A program made the translations under genes and the position numbers. A DNA stretch of 64,000 bases from Aliiglaciecola sp. M165. Lineage in GTDB: Bacteria; Pseudomonadota; Gammaproteobacteria; Enterobacterales; Alteromonadaceae. The stretch spans positions 620,001-684,000 of the forward strand of contig NZ_VKKH01000002.1 in the NCBI RefSeq assembly GCF_007197995.1, read 5' to 3'. Of this stretch, positions 54,283-62,290 are shown one piece after another. A model generated the notes under the pieces. It made no database searches. It was not told the origin of the DNA and saw only the letters and a list, made by a program, of their open reading frames with translations. How positions within the stretch are numbered: position 1 is the first letter of the stretch; each line of letters begins with the position of its first letter.

Positions 54283-55098
54283 TTAAGCAAAAGCTTGTCG
54301 ATCACTTATGTTGTAGCGACTGCCAGCGGCGAGAATGTGAACTTTTAAGTTAAGAAGAGTCAGTGCATCACCTGTGCGAGCTTCCGCCATCGATGAGTAT
54401 TCAATATCCGCCGGATCAACAACGGTTATTGCACCGCTTCCTACGACCGTAAATTCATTGTTACTATCGATAAAGGCCGCAGTGTCTTCATCTAATCCAA
54501 CACCTATCAAGAAAGGGTTATACGACACCGCACTAAGCAATCTAGATAACCGGTTACGTTGATTGAAGTGCTGATCAACAACAACAGTGTTGATAAGTCC
54601 CATCCCAGGCGCCAAATTCACACCATCTTCGGTTGGCACTATCCCCGTGCTTCCACCGGCGATCATATGCTGCGACACAATGGCTGCGCCGGCAGAAGTG
54701 CCTGCCACGTGGACCCCTCTGGCATTAATTTGCCGAATGGTTTTTGCGATAGGCGTGCCGCCTAAGATGGTCGACAAACGTAACTGATTGCCACCAGTGA
54801 TAAATACTGCCGTGCAACTCTCTAGTGCCTCAACATACTCTGCCTTTTGTGCGTCTGCACGTTCAGATATGGGCAACGAAAGCGTTTTACCTGCTCCTAG
54901 TTCAGTAAAAAGGTTTTCATACCTTTCACCCGTATCATCCAACTGTGAAGCAGTTGGGATAACACAAATCACAGCTTGCTTACCACCTGCAAGCTCGACA
55001 AATTTTTTCAGTATTTCAGGGTTATCTATTTTCTCTTCGGCACCGCCGATGGGGATCACATAACCTCTTTGCTGTCCTTCAATATTGGGAGACGGCAT
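54283..55098 (-). CDS. cphB: Cyanophycinase
   Basis: Serine peptidase of family S51 that cuts cyanophycin into beta-Asp-Arg dipeptides. The 271-residue product has the nucleophile in GTSAGA (S135 from the ATG at 55098), the strand-loop FITGGNQLRL, and the catalytic His in VVDQHFNQRNRLSRLL (H177). ATG 55098 is chosen because GAGG lies seven bases upstream; an in-frame TTG two codons earlier overlaps the iadA stop codon. The two-base gap after iadA indicates one operon. The absence of a signal peptide suggests it acts on its own cell's polymer, not secreted. Confidence 0.95.
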   Translation of the reverse strand: MPSPNIEGQQRGYVIPIGGAEEKIDNPEILKKFVELAGGKQAVICVIPTASQLDDTGERYENLFTELGAGKTLSLPISERADAQKAEYVEALESCTAVFITGGNQLRLSTILGGTPIAKTIRQINARGVHVAGTSAGAAIVSQHMIAGGSTGIVPTEDGVNLAPGMGLINTVVVDQHFNQRNRLSRLLSAVSYNPFLIGVGLDEDTAAFIDSNNEFTVVGSGAITVVDPADIEYSSMAEARTGDALTLLNLKVHILAAGSRYNISDRQAFA

Positions 55099-55100
55099 AT

Positions 55101-56273
55101 TCAATCCTCAAACGTACCTTTTTTAATTATAGAATGGTCAAAAATGTGCCAGACGCCTTGCGCCATCACATGACTAATCCGCTGGTCGGCGCCGAGTATA
55201 ACAAGATCTGCGTCAAAACCTGGCTGAATTTGACCTTTTTTATGAAAATTCATGACTTGCGCCACGTTTGAAGTAAAAAATGGCAAGCAATCTTGCAACG
55301 TGATGCCATTTTCTAGCAAGGTATACAACACCTCTGTCATTGACGATGCTGTAGCAAAGTCCATTCTGGTCATTTTTCCATGATGATCAAAGCACGGCAG
55401 ACAGCCGCCACCATCAGAGCTGATGGTCAGTTTGTCTTGTGGGTATTCACTATGCAAATAACGCATCAACGCATCGGCGGGCTCATAGCCTACGTCTCCT
55501 GTTTCAAACGCGGTAACATCTACCCAACAGCCCTGTTTAGTCAGCTCGCAGGCTTCTTCAAATAATGCTTTTAGTCGATTGACATGCGTTGGGTTAAAGG
55601 TTCTGGCAGGGATCTCAGATTCGCTCAGTGCTTGCCGAACCAGACTCAAGCCACGATCGCCGTCTCCCAAATGCAGATGCACAACACCCGCTTTGCCGGT
55701 CATCAACCGCGCAACATGGGCTTCAGAGGCGACTTTAAGCAACTCATTGAGAGTAGGCTGACTAGAGCGATGGTCGCTAATGGCCAATTCACCGACAGCA
55801 ACAATAGGCTCGATGAAAACGATATCGGTTTTAACTGACCCTGTTAGTGTGGTCGGCGGCAAATGATAACCACCGGTGTAACAGTACGCAGAAAGGCCTT
55901 CCTCACGCAAAGCATAAACCTGCGCAACCAAGGATTCAGTGCTGCGCGTCGTGTCATCTGTCCCCAGCAACCCCACCGCAGTTGTAACACCCGCTCGGGT
56001 AAAATCACTCAAAGGTACGGGCGGTACTCGGGTGGCAAATCCGGCTTCGCCCCCTCCACCGGTAATATGTGTGTGTGCATCAATCAGCCCAGGAATTAAA
56101 CTGGCACCTTCAATGTCTATCACTTGCATTTCTATGGGAGAAATCTTGGATGGTATATCATCCAATATCTGCAAAATTTGACCGCCACCCACCAACAGGT
56201 GCTTCAATCCCAACGGGCGTGGGGAAAAAACCTGTGCGTTTTTGATAAGTGTTAAGGATTTTGTATGAACCAC
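55101..56273 (-). CDS. iadA: Isoaspartyl dipeptidase (beta-aspartyl peptidase)
   Basis: Binuclear zinc amidohydrolase that splits beta-aspartyl dipeptides, here most likely beta-Asp-Arg released by CphB, into aspartate and arginine. At 390 residues it is the E. coli IadA length. The HxH of strand 1 is in GLIDAHTHITGGGGEAGF (H67, H69), further ligands lie in HLHLGDG and NPTHVNR, and the active-site Asp in ISSDGGG. Residue 162, which in E. coli IadA is the carboxylated metal-bridging lysine, is Glu here (AVGELAISDHRS). The start is GTG at 56273 with GAAGG upstream. It is the first gene of the iadA-cphB operon. Confidence 0.94.
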   Translation of the reverse strand: MVHTKSLTLIKNAQVFSPRPLGLKHLLVGGGQILQILDDIPSKISPIEMQVIDIEGASLIPGLIDAHTHITGGGGEAGFATRVPPVPLSDFTRAGVTTAVGLLGTDDTTRSTESLVAQVYALREEGLSAYCYTGGYHLPPTTLTGSVKTDIVFIEPIVAVGELAISDHRSSQPTLNELLKVASEAHVARLMTGKAGVVHLHLGDGDRGLSLVRQALSESEIPARTFNPTHVNRLKALFEEACELTKQGCWVDVTAFETGDVGYEPADALMRYLHSEYPQDKLTISSDGGGCLPCFDHHGKMTRMDFATASSMTEVLYTLLENGITLQDCLPFFTSNVAQVMNFHKKGQIQPGFDADLVILGADQRISHVMAQGVWHIFDHSIIKKGTFED

Positions 56274-56371
56274 GCTTTGCCTTCACGACAGTTAAGATGG
56301 GCAGATCCTAATCGAAGCGCAGGGCTTAAGCAAAAAGTGTTTTGCTGGCAGACGGGAAAACTGACATAAAA

Positions 56372-56397
56372 AAGGTGGTCGCATGGTGGACCACCTT
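56372..56397 (-). terminator. Intrinsic terminator of the propeller protein gene
   Basis: AAGGTGGTC and GACCACCTT form a perfect 9-bp stem with an 8-base loop; TTTTTTATG follows on the minus strand. It lies 17 bases after the stop at 56414. Confidence 0.9.
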
Positions 56398-56413
56398 CAA
56401 ATTGATGACTGGA

Positions 56414-57607
56414 CTACAATACTTTTGAAAACTCGTTTTTGCTTCGGCTGTATAAATAGAAACCTAGCGTTTGGTCAGCACTTTGTGTTCTGACAATCCA
56501 ATAGTTACCGTCTCGACTGCGCCCAGAAACGTCCACCTTCTGTCCTTCGAACATGGCGTAGATTTGCGAGAAAAAGTCTGATTCAACGCCGTTTGTATCT
56601 AGCATGGCATAAGGCGTTTCAAAGTCACTGGTTTTCACTGCATAAACCGAAGACTGGTCAACCGTCATGGCAATTTGAGACGGCTCTAAGCCACACTCAT
56701 TATGCACCATTTCAATTTCTTTGGTGGCCAGATTTTGACGATATAAACAAGCCGAATCAGACTCTGAATTGTCGAGATAAACCATGCTTTGCAGGTCTTT
56801 GCTAAAAGAGATTGGCATAAATGAATCCCCTTTGCCTACATCCATTCTCTGCCACTCATCGTCCACATAGCGATACATTTTCATCTTCGTTCCAGGCTCT
56901 GCACCGTAAGCGAATACTAGCTTGCCGTCTTGGTCAGCGATAAAGGTTGTATTGGGTTCAGGAGAGCGTGTGTATGATGAGCTCATTCTTCTGGTTTTGA
57001 GATTTAATTTGTGCACACTGGAAAATAGTTTCGAGGTGTCTGCAGCCCTAACCAAGTTACGTTTTTGACGATCTTCAAACAGCTCACTACCACCTGGCAT
57101 GTCTGTCGAGGAAATCAAAATTTCATCTTTGTCATTTGGCATTAAAGAGATGATCCGCGCCCAACCATAAATCGCTTCTTTGCGTTTACGTTTGCTACCT
57201 ACTTGCTGCTCCCCCGCGCGAAATCCATACACCATGTCTCCATGTTTACCATTGTATTTTACCGCGTAGAGTTCGCCGTAGAATTTAGGATTGTCGTCCC
57301 ACTCTTCGCGGTGCAAAATTTCCATTACCAGGCGCTCATCATTTGCCCAGTGAAAGTTTCCTACGTCTTGCATCCGGCCAAAGTTAACGCCACCAACAGA
57401 CTTAAAACCATCCGTCTCGACGACAACTAACGAGCGACGCCCATCATTGACCAGTGCCATCGCCAAATATTTGCCATCGGGAGACAATTTAGCATCGGGT
57501 TGACGAAAATCGTATCCGCTTACGGAAGTGACGTAGCCCGCCGCATAGCTAGATAGTGAAAAGAGAGTTAAACCAACTGCACATGCTATTGCTTTAAAAA
57601 ATCGCAT
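56414..57607 (-). CDS. Exported beta-propeller protein resembling S9 peptidase without catalytic domain
   Basis: A 397-residue protein with a signal peptide (FFKAIACAVGLTLFSLSSYA). The rest repeats short beta-rich units with DGKYLAMAL, NDERLVMEI, SPEPNTTFIADQDGK and SKDLQSMVYLD motifs, like the N-terminal seven-bladed propeller of the S9 prolyl oligopeptidase group seen in the gene at 34616. It stops where the alpha/beta-hydrolase domain should begin; no GxSxGG motif or HD pair exists. Translation past the stop gives nothing like the missing domain, and a terminator follows at once. It is either an old truncated paralogue kept as a binding protein or a decayed gene. Confidence 0.8.
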   Translation of the reverse strand: MRFFKAIACAVGLTLFSLSSYAAGYVTSVSGYDFRQPDAKLSPDGKYLAMALVNDGRRSLVVVETDGFKSVGGVNFGRMQDVGNFHWANDERLVMEILHREEWDDNPKFYGELYAVKYNGKHGDMVYGFRAGEQQVGSKRKRKEAIYGWARIISLMPNDKDEILISSTDMPGGSELFEDRQKRNLVRAADTSKLFSSVHKLNLKTRRMSSSYTRSPEPNTTFIADQDGKLVFAYGAEPGTKMKMYRYVDDEWQRMDVGKGDSFMPISFSKDLQSMVYLDNSESDSACLYRQNLATKEIEMVHNECGLEPSQIAMTVDQSSVYAVKTSDFETPYAMLDTNGVESDFFSQIYAMFEGQKVDVSGRSRDGNYWIVRTQSADQTLGFYLYSRSKNEFSKVL

Positions 57608-57912
57608 GATGAAATTCCTTGTTATTGCCTGCCTTCAAAAGTTCGCCACATTGCTCACCGCAAAGACATACCTGGATAAATTAGTGATGGCTAGACTATA
57701 GAACGCAGTTGGATACAATTCCCGTCGTAAAATGTTTCAAGATATACATATGTCCAAAATCGCATGATTATGTCTCAAATGTGCAAGTGAAAGAAACTTA
57801 AGAGTCCAGTAAGAACAATGGCTGCAAGAGAATTTACCTAAATGTAACAATGACACATTTTTTTACGTTTGATTAGCGCATGTGTGTCAGTACCGATCAA
57901 GGCAAGTAACGT
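57608..57912. other. Intergenic region upstream of the propeller gene
   Basis: 305 bases of AT-rich sequence between the propeller gene start and the end of the DASH cryptochrome gene. It should hold the propeller promoter and possibly the cryptochrome terminator. I see no strong hairpin or recognisable operator. Confidence 0.5.
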
Positions 57913-59244
57913 TTAGTTCCAGCTTATCGGCCAGTCAGACGGGTCGACGTCATCTAAAGGAAGGTTATTCTGCTGACTGCTCCACTTGTTGACAAATTCT
58001 CCGTTGGGGTCGTAGATCCGCGTTTGTTTCTCCAAATCAAATTGTCTATGTCCTCTTGGGTCCGCACCAACTCCTGCAAGATACTGCCAATTTCCATAAT
58101 TAGCACCCACATCAAAGTCGATGAGCTGTTGCTCAAAATAAGCAGCGCCGTAGCGCCAATCGAGACCTAATTCATGAACTAGACAACTTGCGACCAGCTG
58201 ACGCCCACGATTGGACATATAGCCAGTTTCATTGAGTTGCTTCATGCAGGCGTTAACAATTGGATAGGGGGTGTTGCCTGCGCACCATTTTGCAAACCTC
58301 TGAGGCCAGAAGCTTGTAAGTGGTTTTTTTTGACGAATACCTCCGAAACGGAAAAGCTTGTGCTGATGTTTGAGGGCGTACCAGTAAAAATATTCTCGCC
58401 ACAACAATTCGAAAAACAGCCAATAGGTAGACTCATTAGACCCTCTTTCTGCTTCATATTTGTGGATCTGCGCCATGACTGCTCGAGCAGATAAACTTCC
58501 GTTGGCCAGCCATGCAGACAATTTGCTGGAAAAATCCCAACCATCAAGGCCGTTTCGAGTCTCTTTGTAAGTCTTAATTAAGTCCGTTTCAAATAAATAG
58601 TAGTTAAGCTGTTGATATGCTGCACAAGCACCACCTTGGAGTCTTTGAGACTCAGCGCCTGATGGAGGTAGCTCACCTGACCACCTTGATTCAAAGCCCG
58701 ATATTTGCTCAGGTAGATGACCGACCTTCTGTAAAGGTGGGTCAACTTTGATACTCTCAACTTTTTTACGAAAAGGCGTAAAACTCTCTGGAAGCTCTTG
58801 CAGTGCAAACGGCAGCTGCTCAATATCAAACAGCGTATGTGTGCTTTCTTCCAAAAAACTTAGCTCGGGCCTGGCTTGTTGCAGCCTTTGCCATTGTTGC
58901 CTTTCGTAAACACCATTATGACGATTAGTGGAAATGATTGTTGCGCGGGTTGAATTGATTAACTGCTTTAGTTGCTCGACCGGCTCACCGTAGACAACGT
59001 GCAAAGTCTGCCCTAGATGTTGAAGTTGCTCGTCTAGATCACGCAGACTCTCGAGTAAAAATTGCCAACGAAATTTTCCCATATGAGACGATTGGTAGTG
59101 GCTAGGTCTGAACCATCTTGGGTCAACGATAAACACACAAAGCAGTTCCGAAGCTTTACCTGCCACAGCCCGTAACGCAGCATTGTCGTTGAGACGAAGG
59201 TCATGTTTAAACCAATGGATCGCGATGGGAGTTGAGGACTTCAT
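57913..59244 (-). CDS. DASH-family cryptochrome/photolyase
   Basis: A 443-residue FAD flavoprotein of the cryptochrome-DASH group, which repairs UV-induced cyclobutane dimers in single-stranded DNA and may act as a blue-light receptor. The N-terminal antenna domain (IHWFKHDLRLNDNAAL) is followed by the FAD-binding domain: TYKETRNGLDGWDFSSKLSA with SAWLANGSLSAR, LFFELLWREYFYW, and NETGYMSNRGRQLVASCLVH, DYGANYGNWQYLAGVG-like end. All FAD-site motifs are intact. Single gene; its start is 51 bases from the stop of the convergent-to-none esterase gene on the same strand. Confidence 0.93.
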   Translation of the reverse strand: MKSSTPIAIHWFKHDLRLNDNAALRAVAGKASELLCVFIVDPRWFRPSHYQSSHMGKFRWQFLLESLRDLDEQLQHLGQTLHVVYGEPVEQLKQLINSTRATIISTNRHNGVYERQQWQRLQQARPELSFLEESTHTLFDIEQLPFALQELPESFTPFRKKVESIKVDPPLQKVGHLPEQISGFESRWSGELPPSGAESQRLQGGACAAYQQLNYYLFETDLIKTYKETRNGLDGWDFSSKLSAWLANGSLSARAVMAQIHKYEAERGSNESTYWLFFELLWREYFYWYALKHQHKLFRFGGIRQKKPLTSFWPQRFAKWCAGNTPYPIVNACMKQLNETGYMSNRGRQLVASCLVHELGLDWRYGAAYFEQQLIDFDVGANYGNWQYLAGVGADPRGHRQFDLEKQTRIYDPNGEFVNKWSSQQNNLPLDDVDPSDWPISWN

Positions 59245-59294
59245 GCTTTAGTCTTATGCAAAAGCTTTACGAATGGATCAACTCCCGCAGGTTA

Positions 59295-60509
59295 TTAACG
59301 GTCGTCCAAATCAAAACTAAGTAGCCACTGGTAAATACTTTGATTGTAAGGATCGTAGTTTGGGTCGGTGGCCAGTTCGTCGCTTCCTCCTTGCATCGCA
59401 CTGAGGTTGAACACTTCATGCTGGATGTTGTGATCTTCGCCGGTGAAAATTGTCAGCCTTGGCACTGTAGTTGGCTGACAATTGGCCTCTATCAGCTCAA
59501 GGCTTTGAATGCTGGAACTGACGTTAACAATATCATCTTGGTCACCGTGGAATGCCCATACTGGAACTCGCTCCACCCCGCAGAAGTTGTCCGGCAAGCT
59601 CGCTTGATCAGCGGGTATACCGCCAGAGACTGAGATAACCGCAGCAACGCGATCGGGGAACTCTACTGCATAAAGCATGCTCAAAAAGCCTCCTTGACTC
59701 CAGCCTGTAAAATAAATTTGAGATTCATCAACGGCGTAGGTATTGATTGCATACTCTACAAATGCATTGATTCGGCTTGGCACATCAATATTTTGTACAT
59801 TGCCAAATTGTGGGGCTAGCACAACAAATGGCAATGCCGGATCCCATCTGCCACCACTGAGCAATAAAGGTGGCCCTGCATTTTGCAGCAGGGTATCCAG
59901 TGCTCTTAACGGATCATCCCCAGAAAACTCCACATTTGCACCATTTCCGTGATTATAGATAAGGAGTGGGTACTTTTTGTCTGGATCAGTACCATAATCA
60001 TCCGGTAAGTGTTCGAAATATCCCAAATGCGATTGAGAAGAGCCTACTGGCCGACGAGAGTGGTCAATGGGCAAACTTTCCACCACTCGAACAATTCGAA
60101 CTACCTCAATGGCGTCTTTTTGACTGCTATCGGTGACTTGATAGCGGACAAAGTAGTCACCTACCGAGTTACCAGACACCGTATTTTCTATCACTATGCT
60201 ACTAGTTAAATTGCCATCCTGAGCATCCGTAGCAGTCGCTCCAAGCTCTGTATAGGATTCGCCTACACTCATAAATACAACCGCATCACCATTGAGTGTC
60301 ACAACAGGTCTGTCTGGGTCGTCGCTAAAGTCTGGAGTGGCTATTTCCCAATAAGGTGGTGGCGATTCTACTGGCGGCGCAACAACTTGATTGTCGGGTG
60401 CAGACCCAGTTGTTCCACCTGTGCCGCAACCCACTAACAATATGACAAAGGAGGAAATTAAAAGACTGAGTTTGAACCAATTTTTCGTGCAATTTGCAAG
60501 CGTGAGCAT
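59295..60509 (-). CDS. Lipoprotein esterase/depolymerase-like with Ig-like (DUF5011) domain
   Basis: A 404-residue protein. The N-terminus is a lipoprotein signal ending in the lipobox LVGC (residue 28 from ATG 60509). A Ser/Pro-rich linker leads to a DUF5011-type Ig-like domain (VVTLNGDAVVFMSVGESYTE with GATATDAQDGNLTSSI), then an alpha/beta hydrolase of the feruloyl esterase/PHB-depolymerase type with GWSQGG as nucleophile elbow, Asp in HGDQDDIV and His in EDHNIQHE. It is probably anchored to the outer membrane, acting on a polymer or ester outside the cell. Start at 60509 has AGGG nine bases upstream. Confidence 0.88.
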   Translation of the reverse strand: MLTLANCTKNWFKLSLLISSFVILLVGCGTGGTTGSAPDNQVVAPPVESPPPYWEIATPDFSDDPDRPVVTLNGDAVVFMSVGESYTELGATATDAQDGNLTSSIVIENTVSGNSVGDYFVRYQVTDSSQKDAIEVVRIVRVVESLPIDHSRRPVGSSQSHLGYFEHLPDDYGTDPDKKYPLLIYNHGNGANVEFSGDDPLRALDTLLQNAGPPLLLSGGRWDPALPFVVLAPQFGNVQNIDVPSRINAFVEYAINTYAVDESQIYFTGWSQGGFLSMLYAVEFPDRVAAVISVSGGIPADQASLPDNFCGVERVPVWAFHGDQDDIVNVSSSIQSLELIEANCQPTTVPRLTIFTGEDHNIQHEVFNLSAMQGGSDELATDPNYDPYNQSIYQWLLSFDLDDR

Positions 60510-60715
60510 AGTGAATACCCTTTTATTTTTCTCCAATCTACACGATTTTGAGCTCACATAACAACTAAAGCCTTCGTACTCATTTCACACTAGTTTGACC
60601 CGACAACGTCATGATAGAAATCCATTTGACCAGCATTTTTCGGTTTTTTTTCGATCTATTTCATCGTTTGAAGCATATAAAAAGTCGCGTAAACGTGTAT
60701 ATAGAGGTAATGACT

Positions 60716-61342
60716 ATGCAGTTTCCCAACGACATAAATTCTTTGTGGGAAATGTGGGAAAAAAATGTTCTGGCTGGTGGCCTGGAGGACGATCAAGCCG
60801 ATCGCCTGGGGCAGCATATTGAGCAGCTTGAAGAACAGGACAATCCTACTGAAAAGCACAGTGACGAGCCTCAAGCGGATGCCCTGACCAAAGCACATCG
60901 AATTCTTGATCAGCTTTGCTCCAAGCGCAAACAGATACACCCTAATCACTCTCAACCTGGCCATCGAGTCATGAAGACCCGATTTGGCGCTATTTATGAA
61001 GATTCTATCGCAGTGCGAGGAATGGAGCGTTTGCTGCAGCGCAATGCCAATGGCCATTCTGCGATTAAATTAAAAGACGGCTACTATCACGTAAATCATT
61101 TGCCTGGGGTTCAACCAACGGCGTCGGAGCAGGTCAACGCGCGAAATAAAAATGTCGAGAAAGTAGATGTTGAAACGGTAGAGCGGTTCATTCGAACGTG
61201 CAAAGCGACCGGCATGGACAAACGAGGTTGGAAAAAAACTGTTAACGAAGAATTTGATATGAGTCGTCAAGAATTTACCAAATGGCTGCTTCGTTATTTC
61301 CCGCTTTTTGACTTACCTGTGCCAATTGATAAAAAGTCCTGA
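60716..61342 (+). CDS. Conserved-looking protein of unknown function
   Basis: A 208-residue soluble protein, start chosen at ATG 60716 with GAGG eight bases upstream. The N-terminal half is acidic and polar (QHIEQLEEQDNPTEKHSDEP), the second half basic and helical, ending with VERFIRTCKATGMDKRGWKK and FTKWLLRYFPLFDLPVPIDK. No signal peptide or membrane segment, and no family that I recognise. It stands alone, convergent with the glyoxalase gene. A longer open frame from 60611 adds a hydrophobic stretch but has no ribosome-binding site. Confidence 0.7.
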   Translation: MQFPNDINSLWEMWEKNVLAGGLEDDQADRLGQHIEQLEEQDNPTEKHSDEPQADALTKAHRILDQLCSKRKQIHPNHSQPGHRVMKTRFGAIYEDSIAVRGMERLLQRNANGHSAIKLKDGYYHVNHLPGVQPTASEQVNARNKNVEKVDVETVERFIRTCKATGMDKRGWKKTVNEEFDMSRQEFTKWLLRYFPLFDLPVPIDKKS

Positions 61343-61362
61343 GCGAGTGGCTTTCGTATTCT

Positions 61363-61400
61363 TTCAACAACCCATAATCCTATTAAGAATTGGGGTTGAT
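61363..61400. repeat. Short hairpin with end sequence of the AACCCCAAT repeat family
   Basis: AACCCATAATCCT and AGAATTGGGGTT form an imperfect 12-bp hairpin between two convergent genes. AGAATTGGGGTT is the same as the right end of the repeat at 45579-45808, so it may be a minimal derivative. It could also serve as a two-way terminator, although no T-run follows. Confidence 0.45.
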
Positions 61401-61840
61401 TACCACTCACCGATATTTTTCATTGACGCCCAAGGTTCTTGAACCGGAAGTGAATCCCCCTTTTGTAACAGCTCGATGGATATATTGTCTGGCGAGCGGA
61501 CAAATGCCATATGACCGTCTCGCGGCGGGCGATTAATCGTCACGCCTGCATCCATTAAGCGCAGACACAGGGCATAAATATCATCAACACGAAATGCTAA
61601 ATGACCGAAATTGCGCCCACCTTCATAGCTTTCTTTATCCCAGTTGTAAGTTAGCTCAATCAGTGGTGCGGAGGTGTCTTTTGCGCGTTCAACATCGTCG
61701 GGTGCCGCCAGGAAAACCAAGGTAAAACGCCCTTTCTCACTGTCGCTACGTTTTGTTTCCACAAGTCCGAGTTGATCACAATAGAAAGTAAGTGCTGCGT
61801 CAAGATCGGAAACGCGCACCATGGTGTGTAAATATTGCAT
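61400..61840 (-). CDS. gloA: Lactoylglutathione lyase (glyoxalase I)
   Basis: Converts the hemithioacetal of methylglyoxal and glutathione to S-lactoylglutathione, a detoxification step. The 146-residue protein aligns by eye with E. coli GloA; the four metal ligands H5, E62, H80 and E123 are present ([32 protein letters not shown]). This ligand spacing is typical of the short, Ni2+-type enzyme. Single gene; the neighbour upstream is the DUF6482-like gene, 76 bases away on the same strand. Confidence 0.93.
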   Translation of the reverse strand: MQYLHTMVRVSDLDAALTFYCDQLGLVETKRSDSEKGRFTLVFLAAPDDVERAKDTSAPLIELTYNWDKESYEGGRNFGHLAFRVDDIYALCLRLMDAGVTINRPPRDGHMAFVRSPDNISIELLQKGDSLPVQEPWASMKNIGEW

Positions 61841-61916
61841 TTGATTTTACTCCAGAAGAAATTAATACCAGTTCCACTATATAAATGACTGCACAAAATG
61901 CGTCCAGTGGAATTGG

Positions 61917-62219
61917 TTAATAGGGTTGTGTCATCGAAAACGGCAGCACCATCGGCTCCTTCACTTTCGGAGGGTTACCAATCATTTCATCGTAAGGCGA
62001 TTCGTGCATCATTACCGCTTCTACCACGTGCATCGTGGCAAAGGCGTCGCGAATTTGTTGAGTGCTGTGGAAACGCATCAACTTACCACCATTGTATAAC
62101 ATTCCTTGATGATCCTTGACGTACAATTTCACCAAATAAACATTCATTTCAAAAGACTGCACTTCAAGTTTATCGATGATGATCCGTTGGTCAGAAAGAT
62201 TTTGGAAATCAAAAGCCAT
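61917..62219 (-). CDS. DUF6482-like small protein
   Basis: A 100-residue cytoplasmic protein. Start chosen at ATG 62219, with AGGCGG about seven bases upstream; eight codons are open further up. The C-terminal HESPYDEMIGNP pattern and the short beta-strand preceding it (VYLVKLYVKDHQGMLY) recall DUF6482, a small family in marine gammaproteobacteria. That assignment is from memory of the motif. Function unknown. It stands between the glyoxalase gene and the sterol-desaturase gene on the same strand. Confidence 0.75.
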   Translation of the reverse strand: MAFDFQNLSDQRIIIDKLEVQSFEMNVYLVKLYVKDHQGMLYNGGKLMRFHSTQQIRDAFATMHVVEAVMMHESPYDEMIGNPPKVKEPMVLPFSMTQPY

Positions 62220-62290
62220 TAACAAGCCGCCTATGTTGAACAACCATTAGTTTTTACGGCGGCTGGCAAGGATTAGTTCAGTTGCTAAAA

